In this document: one piece after another, positions 43,006 to 51,392 of the stretch
Layout: the number at the start of each line of letters is the position of its first letter
How positions within the stretch are numbered: the first letter of the stretch is position 1
NCBI RefSeq assembly: GCF_003946085.1
Contig: NZ_RHOB01000002.1
Coordinates: 124,001-188,000, forward strand
Length of the DNA: 64,000 nucleotides
Direction of reading: 5' to 3'
Source of the DNA: Levilactobacillus angrenensis
GTDB lineage: Bacteria > Bacillota > Bacilli > Lactobacillales > Lactobacillaceae
Program-made: the position numbers and the translations under genes
The notes under the pieces: model-generated
What the model was told of the DNA's origin: nothing
The model's database searches: none
What the model saw: the letters and a program-made list of their open reading frames with translations, nothing else

Positions 43006-43737
43006 CTACTCGCGAGCAGCGTGTTCCTTAGACTTGGCGTTGTTTTGGCCGTAGTAGGCGTTAGCGCCGTGCTTGCGCAGGTAGTGCTTGTCCAACAGGT
43101 ATTGAGGTAATTCCCGGTTGGCCCGCGTCAGTTGCAAGGTGTGGTAGTCTTCTTCGGCAACCACTTCGAGCACCTTAGCGTTGTAAACGGCCTTGTCCGG
43201 AGTAGGACCCCAAGCGAAGGGACCATGTTGGCTGACCAACGCAGCGGGAACGGCTTCGTAGTCGATGCCCCGTTCGTTGAAGGTCTTAACGATGGTCTTA
43301 CCCGTGTTGCCTTCGTAGTCTTCTTCGATTTCTGCCTTAGTTAAGGCATCAGCGGCCGGTACATCACCGTAGAAGGTATCGGCGTGCGTGGTGTTCATGG
43401 CTGGAATGTCCATTTTCGCAGCGGCAAAGGAAACGGCCCAAGGTGAGTGGGTGTGGACGATGCCCCCGATATTCGGAAAATGATTGTATAAATACGTGTG
43501 GGTCGGCGTGTCACTGGATGGGTTCAAGTCCCCTTCAACGACCTTACCGTCAGCCAGGTTCACCACGACCATGTCGCTGGCCTTTAACTCATCGTAAGGC
43601 ACCCCAGATGGCTTGATGACATACAGGCCCTTTTCCCGGTCAACGCCCGAGACATTGCCCCAGGTAAATGAGACCAAACCAAGTTGCGGTAACCGCATGT
43701 TAGCTTCATAAACTTCTTGTTTTAAATCTTCAAGCAT
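43006..43737 (-). CDS. araD: L-ribulose-5-phosphate 4-epimerase
   Basis: Class II aldolase-fold zinc enzyme making D-xylulose 5-phosphate, 243 residues. Conserved FTWGNVSGVDRE, SSDTPTHTYLY, HTHSPWAVSFA (zinc histidines) and QHGPFAWG are present, and the late zinc region with Tyr and His near LDKHYLRKHG. It sits 54 bases before araA and 22 bases after araB in one operon. Xylulose 5-phosphate then enters the phosphoketolase pathway. Confidence 0.97.
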   Translation of the reverse strand: MLEDLKQEVYEANMRLPQLGLVSFTWGNVSGVDREKGLYVIKPSGVPYDELKASDMVVVNLADGKVVEGDLNPSSDTPTHTYLYNHFPNIGGIVHTHSPWAVSFAAAKMDIPAMNTTHADTFYGDVPAADALTKAEIEEDYEGNTGKTIVKTFNERGIDYEAVPAALVSQHGPFAWGPTPDKAVYNAKVLEVVAEEDYHTLQLTRANRELPQYLLDKHYLRKHGANAYYGQNNAKSKEHAARE

Positions 43738-43759
43738 GCTATTTCTCCTTTAAGGTTAG

Positions 43760-45364
43760 TTAGTCAGCCAGTAAGTCCACAGCCTTGCCTTCAACTGGTA
43801 AGGCCGCCTTGTAACCGGCGATAAATTCATTGGATCCCTTCACACCAGCAGGGTCAGGGTCGACCGTGGTGCTTTCAGGATTGGCGAAGACCTTGTCATC
43901 CAAGAAGTCTTCGAGCGTTTCGTCAGCCGCTTTATCGGTGACGTAGAAGCCTAGAACGGCCATCCCCCAAGGACCACCCTCGCCGGCATTGTTGGTGACG
44001 GTGATCGGTGTGTTCAGGGAATCGGCTAAGACTTGTTGCCCCACCTTAGGCGTCCGGAACAGCCCACCTTGGGCAATCAAGGAATCCAAATGGATGTGTT
44101 CCTCGTTGGCCAGAATGTCCATGCCAATCTTCAAGGGAGCAAAGGCGGCATACAGCTGCGTCTTCACGAAGTTTGCCAACGTGAAATGGCTGTTAGGCGT
44201 CCGCACAAATAATGGCCGGCCCGCCGTCATCTTGGTGATGTTTTCTCCGGAAAGGTAGCTGTAGTTCAACAGGCCCCCGGCGTTGGCATCCCCTTCAGTT
44301 GACTTATTGAAGAGGGCGCCATACAGTTCATCTGGCTTCAAGTCAACGCCAATCGTTTGGGCAAATTCCTTAAATAAGTTGACCCAGGCGTTGATGTCTG
44401 ACGAACAGTTGTTGGTGTGGACCATGGCAACTGGTAACCCAGTCGGCGTCGTGACCAAGTCGATGTCGCGGTGAACAGCCTTCATTGGTTGGTCCAAGAC
44501 CACCATAGAGAAGGCAGACGTCCCAGCGGAAATGTTCCCAGTCCGTTCGCGGACGGCGTTGGTGCCGACCATCCCGGTTCCAGCGTCCCCTTCTGGCGGT
44601 GCCATCACACTACCAGCAGTCAAGTTGCCAGCGGGATCCAATAATTTGGCTCCGTCAGTGGTCAACTTACCAGCGGGTTGACCAGCTAAAAGCACCTTGG
44701 GCAAAATGTCCTTGATGTCCCAGTGGTACTGCCGCACGGATTTTACGTTGCGGAACTTGTCTAATAACTTTTCATCGTAATCTTTAGTGGCACTGTCGAT
44801 GGGGAACATCCCGGAAGCGTCGCCGATACCGATGACCTGTTCACCGGATAATTGCCAGTGAACATAACCGGCCAGCGTCGTGAAGAACGTGACGTCCTTG
44901 ACGTGGTCTTCTTGGTTGAGGATGGCTTGGTACAGGTGGGCAATGCTCCAACGTTGGGGAATGTTAAAATCAAACAGATCCGTCAACGCATCGGCTGCCT
45001 CGGCCGTGATGTTGTTCCGCCAAGTCCGGAAAGGTACCAGTAGTTGGTCGTTGGCATCAAAGGCCATGTAACCGTGCATCATCGCGCTGACCCCAATCGA
45101 TCCGATCTTGGTCAGGGCCACGCCATATTTATCTTTAACTTCCGCGGCTACGGCTTGGTAACTGGCTTGAATCCCGGCCCAGACGTTAGCTAAACTGTAC
45201 GTCCAAATGCCATTCTTCAATTCGTTTTCCCAAACGTAGCTACCAGAAGCAATCGTTTTAAAGTCGGGCGTTACTAAGACGGCTTTGATCCGCGTGGAAC
45301 CTAATTCGATTCCCAACGAGATGTTACCGCTTTCAACATCCTGAATAATCTTATCCGCACTCAT
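43760..45364 (-). CDS. araB: L-ribulokinase (FGGY family)
   Basis: ATP-dependent kinase making L-ribulose 5-phosphate, 534 residues. GIELGSTRIKAVLV is the phosphate-binding N-terminus, GVSAMMHGYMAF and GTSAFSMVVLDQP are conserved FGGY regions. This is the lactobacillar ribulokinase type, closer to xylulo/gluconokinases than to the E. coli AraB. Start ATG 45362-45364, since GGAGG lies nine bases before it; the upstream ATG would place the ribosome site inside the gene. First gene of the operon, controlled by an AraR-like box. Confidence 0.93.
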   Translation of the reverse strand: MSADKIIQDVESGNISLGIELGSTRIKAVLVTPDFKTIASGSYVWENELKNGIWTYSLANVWAGIQASYQAVAAEVKDKYGVALTKIGSIGVSAMMHGYMAFDANDQLLVPFRTWRNNITAEAADALTDLFDFNIPQRWSIAHLYQAILNQEDHVKDVTFFTTLAGYVHWQLSGEQVIGIGDASGMFPIDSATKDYDEKLLDKFRNVKSVRQYHWDIKDILPKVLLAGQPAGKLTTDGAKLLDPAGNLTAGSVMAPPEGDAGTGMVGTNAVRERTGNISAGTSAFSMVVLDQPMKAVHRDIDLVTTPTGLPVAMVHTNNCSSDINAWVNLFKEFAQTIGVDLKPDELYGALFNKSTEGDANAGGLLNYSYLSGENITKMTAGRPLFVRTPNSHFTLANFVKTQLYAAFAPLKIGMDILANEEHIHLDSLIAQGGLFRTPKVGQQVLADSLNTPITVTNNAGEGGPWGMAVLGFYVTDKAADETLEDFLDDKVFANPESTTVDPDPAGVKGSNEFIAGYKAALPVEGKAVDLLAD

Positions 45365-45426
45365 GCGATAAACCTCCATAGCTCTGTCGGCTAATTAATC
45401 TCTATAACTTATGACTCAACACTAGA

Positions 45427-45455
45427 ATTGTACAATTTTTATTCGTACAAATCAA
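45427..45455 (-). promoter_or_regulatory. araBDA promoter with AraR-like boxes
   Basis: Minus strand TTGATT (45450-45455), 17 bases, TACAAT (45427-45432). ATTTGTACGAAT lies between the boxes (45441-45452) and AATTGTACAATT overlaps -10 (45426-45437). Both resemble the AraR consensus ATTTGTACGTACAAAT known from Bacillus. Confidence 0.75.
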
Positions 45456-45558
45456 GGTGTTTTACATATTTGTCCGGATTATATTTTATCTTTTTCGTTT
45501 AATCATTTGATATTTCCCCTGGATATCCGCGGAGCCACATTCACTGATGCAAAGGCAA

Positions 45559-45572
45559 TGTAACCGCAATCA
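45559..45572 (-). promoter_or_regulatory. cre-like site upstream of araBDA
   Basis: TGTAACCGCAATCA matches the CcpA consensus TGWNANCGNTNWCA with one mismatch. It lies about 100 bases upstream of the promoter. Confidence 0.5.
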
Positions 45573-45603
45573 TAAAACTCATGTAATAATTAGGAGTCTA
45601 AGG

Positions 45604-45615
45604 TTATCCGGATAA
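45604..45615. promoter_or_regulatory. Palindrome TTATCCGGATAA upstream of araBDA
   Basis: Perfect 12-base palindrome between araB and araR. Close relatives of it (TTATCCGAATAA and a variant) lie before the GH51 gene at 53603, which suggests a shared regulator other than AraR or CcpA. Confidence 0.5.
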
Positions 45616-45811
45616 ATAACAATCACTACAGAATATTGCCTAGATTTCCCCGACAAATTAATGATTTAAAAAATTACTGGGAAGTGATCACCCTTATCGA
45701 ATATCGTTTGTGGGTAATTCAAATCCAGATATCATTAAGAAATACTTAAGTTCTGTTATTCAGGGGATACAGATTACCACGGGATTTCGTTTGTAAAAGT
45801 ATCACCCAACG

Positions 45812-45838
45812 CAAAAAGGCCTGGAATGCTCCAGACCC
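45812..45838 (-). terminator. Terminator of araR
   Basis: Minus strand GGUCUGG and CCAGGCC pair around AGCAUU and are followed by UUUUUGC, directly after the araR stop codon. Confidence 0.85.
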
Positions 45839-45843
45839 ATTTT

Positions 45844-46926
45844 TCATTGCTTATCTAATTTGATAGCCGAATGTCGCTTAACAATATCCGGTTGATAAGT
45901 TATATTCTCAACCGGATCACGATTTAATAGCTTAATAATCGCCTTAGCCGCATCAGCCCCCATGCGTTCCTTCTCATGATTCATAGTGGTTAATGAAGGT
46001 GTAAAGTACTCACCAAGTTGATAATTGTCAAATCCTGTAACTGAAATATCCTCGGGCACGCGAATACCCTTCGACTTCAAATAATCAATCACCCGAATTG
46101 CTAGCTGGTCATTGTAACAAACAATAGCAGTTGGCGCTTCTGACTGTTGCAAGTACCCATTGATTCGTTCATAAATCTTATCTGCTGATTCCTTTGATTG
46201 ATACATGATGATATTACTCAAATAAGAATATTCTGGATGCTCTTGGTACGCACGGACAAATCCGTTCATCCGATAAACTCCCTGAATATCATCGACTTGA
46301 AAAATACCTAAAATACTTTGATGCCCTAAATCGAATAAGTACTGCATCATGCGCTGCTCTGCACTTAAATCATCCGTATCTACATACGGAAAATCTAACC
46401 GCGGGTAGTGTGCATTGATAAATAAGGTCGGCAATTCATCATCCTTAATTTCTTGATATAAATCTTCATTCGGATTGGGCAAAGCACTTTGGGTTGGTTC
46501 AATAATCAATCCTGCTACCTTACTATCTAACATATTAATTAGGCTCTTACGTTCCTTGTCATGTGTGTTGTGTGTGTTACTGATAAGGATAGAGTACCCT
46601 GCTTTAGATAATACTTGGTCAATTCCCGAAATAATATTCGGAAAAATGTAATCTGCAATGTGGGTAGTGATGACACCAATTAGTTTAGTATCAGTTGGTG
46701 TAGACCAATTCTTATGCCAATCCTGTACAAACATGCCACCACCCTGAATGCGGTAAATAAAATGATCGCTCTCTAGGTCCCCTACTGCTCGGCGAACCGT
46801 ATAACGACTGACCGCATACTGTTTCATTAACTCGGACTCAGTAGGCAACTTTTCGTCCACCTGATATTTTCCCGAGATGATATCTTCTTTTAAGCCATCC
46901 TTGACTTTCTGATATTTATTCTCCAT
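45844..46926 (-). CDS. araR: Arabinose-responsive repressor AraR (GntR-LacI chimera)
   Basis: 360 residues: GntR-type winged helix at about 1-72 (YAVSRYTVRRAVGDLESDHF, YRIQGGGMFV) joined to a LacI/periplasmic-binding effector domain (IGVITTHIADYIFPNIISGI, and later GIRVPEDISVTGFDNYQLGE). This is the AraR architecture of Bacillus and lactobacilli; L-arabinose releases it from DNA. It is divergent in position from the transport operon and sits between araBDA and the importer genes. The long AT palindrome just upstream could be an extra control site. Confidence 0.93.
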   Translation of the reverse strand: MENKYQKVKDGLKEDIISGKYQVDEKLPTESELMKQYAVSRYTVRRAVGDLESDHFIYRIQGGGMFVQDWHKNWSTPTDTKLIGVITTHIADYIFPNIISGIDQVLSKAGYSILISNTHNTHDKERKSLINMLDSKVAGLIIEPTQSALPNPNEDLYQEIKDDELPTLFINAHYPRLDFPYVDTDDLSAEQRMMQYLFDLGHQSILGIFQVDDIQGVYRMNGFVRAYQEHPEYSYLSNIIMYQSKESADKIYERINGYLQQSEAPTAIVCYNDQLAIRVIDYLKSKGIRVPEDISVTGFDNYQLGEYFTPSLTTMNHEKERMGADAAKAIIKLLNRDPVENITYQPDIVKRHSAIKLDKQ

Positions 46927-46976
46927 GTTAGCACCTCATCAATGGTCCCATTTTACCGGTTTTCAATCTTGTTTAC

Positions 46977-47018
46977 AAATAAATTATGAAATAAATATAT
47001 TTATTTCATAATTTATTT
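46977..47018. repeat. 42-base perfect palindrome upstream of araR
   Basis: Every base from 46977 pairs with its mirror base up to 47018 with no spacer; the centre is AAATA-TATTT, arms ending in ATTATTT-type AT sequence. It lies about 50 bases upstream of the araR start codon, just before a plausible promoter TTGTAA-N17-TAAAAT. No T-run context for termination of araR itself. Confidence 0.7.
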
Positions 47019-47072
47019 ATTCCGCGCTTCCGACTTTTAACCGAGAAAATGATAGCTAATATTCCCCTAACC

Positions 47073-47114
47073 AAAAAGAGACAGTCCCCTCAAGTCTTGA
47101 GGACACTATCTCTT
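47073..47114 (-). terminator. Terminator of the importer-GH51 operon
   Basis: Minus strand AGAGAUAGUGUCCUCAAG pairs with CUUGAGGGGACUGUCUCU, followed by UUUUUGG. Confidence 0.85.
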
Positions 47115-47115
47115 C

Positions 47116-47241
47116 TCATTCCTTAAGTGACAGATGATTCAAAATACGCTTATCACCATAGGATGTCCACGTACTTCTTAAATTTGCTTCAACTCCAACT
47201 CTCGCTGCCGCTTTAGTAAGCATAAGATCATCAGATGGCAT
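47116..47241 (-). CDS. Short open frame, 41 codons, unrecognised
   Basis: Begins 13 bases after the GH51 stop and ends at the terminator, reading MPSDDLMLTKAAARVGVEA then NLRSTWTSYGDKRIL. The composition looks protein-like, but there is no good ribosome site and I do not recognise it. It may be the decayed end of a larger gene once present in the operon. Low confidence that it is expressed. Confidence 0.3.
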   Translation of the reverse strand: MPSDDLMLTKAAARVGVEANLRSTWTSYGDKRILNHLSLKE

Positions 47242-47254
47242 CACCAAGTATCAT

Positions 47255-48772
47255 CTAGTAATTAAAGGTCACGACATTCCATGAATATCCTGCTAACAAA
47301 ACGCTCTGCGATTTACTGCCACTATTGATAGTAGTATCACACGGCTGTAGCGTTAGCATTTCAGGATGTTCACGCGTGTTCATATCCTTTAGATTACCCA
47401 CAATGTGTTCCATATGACCATCTTTTATTACCTTCGGAAGATCAATTGAAACAGTTTGGTTTTCATTTTCACGATTTACCGCGAACACAACAAATGAAGA
47501 ACCTGTATCAACTACAACTTGATCCACCACCGGGACATCTTGATATCGCTCTGTTGAATATCGCTTGCTATCCACCATTGATGTTTTCACAACACTCGAT
47601 GTTTCTGACAAATTACGTAAGAGTGATTGTAAAACATAATAAGTTGGATTAGCCCAAGCGCTACCACCTTCATCGGTCAAAATCAACGGAATCGTATTAA
47701 CCAACAAGGCCTGACATGATAGTTTGACACGATCACCATGTCTAAGAATTGCTAATGCCATTGAGCCGAACAATAACGTATCAGCTAAATTGAAGTAACA
47801 CCAATCTACGGGATTATGTTCACTCCATGGCTGCGATTCTTTTTGTGAAAAGTGATGGACATTCCATTCATCAAACGAAATCTTCATAGTCTTGTCACTA
47901 TGCTTCAATGCCTTTACAGCATCAGCAATTGTTGCAACTTCTTCAATCTGCTTGTCAAATTCAAGCGACCGCGCCAGGTACGTTGGTAAATCATCAGACT
48001 CACGTAAAGATTCTTGGTCCAAATTCTCAGACTGATCACGATCAACATAATCATGCATCGCAATGTAATCAACATTGTCATATGCAGCCATTAAGACCTT
48101 AAAGTCCCATGAAGGATAAGTACTCAGCCGAGGCGTCGAGCTCCCGACTAGAATTGTCTCAATATCCGGGTCCATTAGTTTCATGGCTTTGGCAGTCTCA
48201 TTTGCAAGTAAGCCATACTCTTCTGGTGTCCTACTTGCAACCTGCCAAGGACCGTCTAATTCATTACCCAGGCACCAGTACTTAACACCATACGGATCTT
48301 TATGTCCATTCTGACGTCTTAAATTAGCCCAATCGGTATCATACTTTCCGTTCACATATTCCAATTCGTGAAGGGCATCGTCAATACCACGAGTACCTAA
48401 ATTAACCGTTAAAATCGGATTATCAATTTTAGCTTGCTGAATCCATTGGAAGAATTCATCTAGACCAAATTGATTAGTTTCTAACGACTGCCAAGCGATA
48501 TTCATTCGCTTAGGACGCGTCTTCTTGTCACCAATTGTATCTTCCCAATGATAACTCGACGTGTAGTTTCCCCCGGGATAACGCAATGTTTTTACGCCAA
48601 GGTTGCGTACCAGCTTCAGTACATCCCCACGAAATCCCTCAGGAGTTGCTGAAGGATGTCCCGGTTCATAAATTCCGGTATAAATGACCGTTCCCATATG
48701 CTCTAGGAACGAGCCAAACATACGTGGACGAACATCAAATCGTTGTTCATTGTACAACTTTAATTTTGCCAT
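47255..48772 (-). CDS. Alpha-L-arabinofuranosidase, GH51 (first)
   Basis: Retaining exo-enzyme releasing L-arabinose from arabino- or arabinoxylo-oligosaccharides, 505 residues. RYPGGNYTSSYHWEDTIG is the substrate loop; acid/base Glu171 is in CLGNELDGPW and nucleophile Glu302 in ISFDEWNVHH. No signal peptide, so it works in the cytoplasm on imported oligosaccharides. Last gene of the importer operon; its ribosome site is within the end of the DUF624 gene. It resembles the third GH51 of this locus more than the second. Confidence 0.95.
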   Translation of the reverse strand: MAKLKLYNEQRFDVRPRMFGSFLEHMGTVIYTGIYEPGHPSATPEGFRGDVLKLVRNLGVKTLRYPGGNYTSSYHWEDTIGDKKTRPKRMNIAWQSLETNQFGLDEFFQWIQQAKIDNPILTVNLGTRGIDDALHELEYVNGKYDTDWANLRRQNGHKDPYGVKYWCLGNELDGPWQVASRTPEEYGLLANETAKAMKLMDPDIETILVGSSTPRLSTYPSWDFKVLMAAYDNVDYIAMHDYVDRDQSENLDQESLRESDDLPTYLARSLEFDKQIEEVATIADAVKALKHSDKTMKISFDEWNVHHFSQKESQPWSEHNPVDWCYFNLADTLLFGSMALAILRHGDRVKLSCQALLVNTIPLILTDEGGSAWANPTYYVLQSLLRNLSETSSVVKTSMVDSKRYSTERYQDVPVVDQVVVDTGSSFVVFAVNRENENQTVSIDLPKVIKDGHMEHIVGNLKDMNTREHPEMLTLQPCDTTINSGSKSQSVLLAGYSWNVVTFNY

Positions 48773-48777
48773 ATAGA

Positions 48778-49374
48778 TTAAAACCTCGAAAGTTTTGTAT
48801 TTAGCTTCTTATGGTAAAAGGAAGCAAAGATAAAGTTCAAAAAAGTTAAGCTGAAGAAAATAGTAACTGGGAAAACCATCGCACACAAGATCATAACGAA
48901 CATGATTGCCGCAAATGCTAACGTCATCGGTAGTTCAATAACGATATCAATCATCGCATTCTGGAAGAAACGACTAAAATGAAACTCATCTCTCATCGAA
49001 TATTCCTCAAGTACCATGTAAAACAATGCTGCAACAAACAGAAATAATGAGATGACCAAACTTACGCGAATTGGGACAATTACTCGAGTAAACGCCTTCA
49101 TGTAAACATAATAGAACAGAATTGCCATCGTTGAAGTGACTAATCCAATACCCAATTTTGTCCAAAAATGTCGTTTCAATTCTTCAAAAAACTTTCTCAT
49201 AATCGTTTCATTACCCTGACCATAAATCCGAATTGCAGTGGTAATACATGCACTAATGATTGGATAGGCAAAGAAAACCGTCGCAAAACCCATCGTTGCA
49301 AATACCCCAAGAATCAGATAATTTGTCAGCGGTATCAAGCCCAAATATAAACGGCTGTTAAAAATCCGTGACAT
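48778..49374 (-). CDS. DUF624 membrane protein (YesL-like)
   Basis: 198 residues, five to six membrane segments, with the DUF624 start (FNSRLYLGLIPLTNYLILGV). Family members sit in carbohydrate ABC-importer operons of Firmicutes (YesL next to rhamnogalacturonan transport), with unproven function. Here it lies between the permease and the GH51 gene, in the same operon, 28 bases after the permease stop. An accessory role in uptake or its regulation is likely. Confidence 0.85.
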   Translation of the reverse strand: MSRIFNSRLYLGLIPLTNYLILGVFATMGFATVFFAYPIISACITTAIRIYGQGNETIMRKFFEELKRHFWTKLGIGLVTSTMAILFYYVYMKAFTRVIVPIRVSLVISLFLFVAALFYMVLEEYSMRDEFHFSRFFQNAMIDIVIELPMTLAFAAIMFVMILCAMVFPVTIFFSLTFLNFIFASFYHKKLNTKLSRF

Positions 49375-49402
49375 GCGTAGCTTTCCTCCTTATCTAATAA
49401 AA

Positions 49403-50287
49403 CTATTCCTTCATACCAGACATTGCTGAACCTTGAACAAAGTATTTTTGAGCGAAAATGTAGATAATGAATAATGGCAACATAGAGATAACGGCACCAG
49501 CCATAACAGGACCGTAAAATGAAATATGTTGACCAGTGAAGAGTGCTAAACCAGCAGGTAACGTCCGCATACTTGAGGTCGTCGTCAAAATCAATGGATA
49601 TAGCAAATCGTTCCAGTTGTTGGTCAAAGTGAAGACCGCTAACGCCATCAAGGTCGGCTTGGACAATGGCAACATAATCTTAGTAAAGATCCGCCATTCA
49701 TTTAACCCATCAAGCCGAGCAGCTTCATCCAGGTCTCGAGGCAAACCAACGAAGTTAGAACGCATCATAAAGATCCCAAATGCAGTCGTTGCCCGTGGAA
49801 TAATTAAACCGGTATAGGTATCCAATAAATTCATCTTGTTCATTTCAATAAACAGAGGAATCATGTAAACCATGAATGGAATCATCATAGTAACCATGAC
49901 AAAGTAGTAGAAGGCCGTTTTACCTTTAAATTCCATTCGTGCCAACGCATAACCTGTCATCGAATCTAAGACCAGGGAAATAATCATAGTTGCCCCAGCA
50001 AAGACAACAGTATTTTTAACGTATCCTAGTAAAGGAATGGTATCCCAAACCTTAATGTAGTTTTGGAATGTATACTTTCCAGCAAAAATGTGTGGTGGAT
50101 AAGTAATGATATCCTTTTCATATTTGAACGAAGACAACAGTAACCATAAGAATGGAAAGACAACAATTAAAATCAACAATGACATAACAATTTTGAAAAT
50201 GATTGACTTGATTAACCGACTCCGGTGGTAGTTACTCTTTTTACCAGAGTCAACCAGCTCAGTCGTACTAGCTGTTCGTGCTTCCAT
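49403..50287 (-). CDS. araQ: Sugar ABC transporter permease, MalG/AraQ type
   Basis: Inner-membrane channel subunit, 294 residues, six membrane segments. The cytoplasmic EAA loop is DLDEAARLDGLNEWRIFTKI with LPLSKPTLMALAVFTLTNNW, which docks on the ATPase. It follows the AraP-like permease by 85 bases. Substrate is inferred from its neighbours to be arabino-oligosaccharide; the gene name is by analogy with Bacillus AraNPQ. Confidence 0.9.
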   Translation of the reverse strand: MEARTASTTELVDSGKKSNYHRSRLIKSIIFKIVMSLLILIVVFPFLWLLLSSFKYEKDIITYPPHIFAGKYTFQNYIKVWDTIPLLGYVKNTVVFAGATMIISLVLDSMTGYALARMEFKGKTAFYYFVMVTMMIPFMVYMIPLFIEMNKMNLLDTYTGLIIPRATTAFGIFMMRSNFVGLPRDLDEAARLDGLNEWRIFTKIMLPLSKPTLMALAVFTLTNNWNDLLYPLILTTTSSMRTLPAGLALFTGQHISFYGPVMAGAVISMLPLFIIYIFAQKYFVQGSAMSGMKE

Positions 50288-50372
50288 ACAGATTCATTCC
50301 TTTCGCGTCCTCTACGGACCAAACAAATTTAAAGTCGCCTACCATAAAGGACTTCTTAGTCAAATTGGGTGT

Positions 50373-51299
50373 TTACCGCATTTGCTTTTCCTTATGACTC
50401 ATGTACAAGTTAGAAGAAATAGAAAGAACCGCGATAATCACAAATAAAATAGTTGCAACGGATGACGCATAACCCAATTGATATGGCGCAGAAAATCCTC
50501 GACTATAAATGTACTGAACAGCTGATTCAGTCTTAAATTCTGGTCCACCAGCAGTAGTTACATAGATTTGGTCAAAGACTTGCATTGACCCAATCAAGTT
50601 AGTCATCACACAAAAGCCTAATGAAGGAATAATTTGTGGAATTGTAACATGGAAGAATTGTTGTTTCTTATTGGCCCCATCCATTTCAGCCGATTCATAC
50701 AGACTAGGTGAAATAGCTTGGATAGCTGTCAACATGATCGTCATCGTAACACCAAAGTTCTTCCAAACAGTCATAACAGCAATTGATGGCATTGCCAGCG
50801 TAGCGTCACGGAAAAATTGTGGTGTGCTCATGCCAAATTGGTGTAAAACATAAGGAATCCAACCAATGTTAGGATCAAGCAACATTGAGAAAATGATCCC
50901 ACTAGTAGTTAAAGAGCAGATAACTGGAACGTAAAACACTGATCGAGAAAAGCGATTAAATAGGGTTGTCCGTGACAAAGCAGCGGCAGCAATTGTCCCC
51001 ACGATAACCTGTGTAGGTGTTTCTAGGATTGTAAAGTATACCGTGTGCCACATGGAGTTAATCGCCCGTTGATCGTGGAAGAATTGAATGAAATTATCCA
51101 AACCAACAAACTTTGTTCCTGTGAAGAAAATATTGATATCAAAGAAACTGAGACCCAAGGTCCCGACTAAAGGAATCACCATGAAGAATAGCAGGATGAT
51201 AATAGAAGGTGCCATAAATAAGTAGGCAGCATGCTTCGGTTGATTCCAGAATCGGAAGAACGAACGTTTTTTACTAACTGATGTATCGATCTCTTCCAT
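50373..51299 (-). CDS. araP: Sugar ABC transporter permease, MalF/AraP type
   Basis: 308 residues, six membrane segments, opening with AAYLFMAPSIIILLFFMVIP. EAA loop: SLYESAEMDGANKKQQFFHV and TIPQIIPSLGFCV. Partner of the AraQ-like permease. It is separated from the binding-protein gene by a strong hairpin, which would lower its expression relative to the binding protein. Start ATG behind AAAGGAG. Confidence 0.9.
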   Translation of the reverse strand: MEEIDTSVSKKRSFFRFWNQPKHAAYLFMAPSIIILLFFMVIPLVGTLGLSFFDINIFFTGTKFVGLDNFIQFFHDQRAINSMWHTVYFTILETPTQVIVGTIAAAALSRTTLFNRFSRSVFYVPVICSLTTSGIIFSMLLDPNIGWIPYVLHQFGMSTPQFFRDATLAMPSIAVMTVWKNFGVTMTIMLTAIQAISPSLYESAEMDGANKKQQFFHVTIPQIIPSLGFCVMTNLIGSMQVFDQIYVTTAGGPEFKTESAVQYIYSRGFSAPYQLGYASSVATILFVIIAVLSISSNLYMSHKEKQMR

Positions 51300-51318
51300 T
51301 TAACTCGACTCCTTTATA

Positions 51319-51366
51319 AAACAGATGCTAATTCCAATCGAGATTGAAATTAACATCTGTTTTTTT
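51319..51366 (-). terminator. Hairpin between binding-protein and permease genes
   Basis: Minus strand AACAGAUGUUAAUUUCAAUC pairs with GAUUGGAAUUAGCAUCUGUU, with a minimal loop, and is followed by UUAUAAAG. The T-run is short, so it probably acts as a partial terminator or 3' stabiliser for the binding-protein mRNA. Confidence 0.65.
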
Positions 51367-51392
51367 ATGATTCACATTAACTAGCTTACAAA

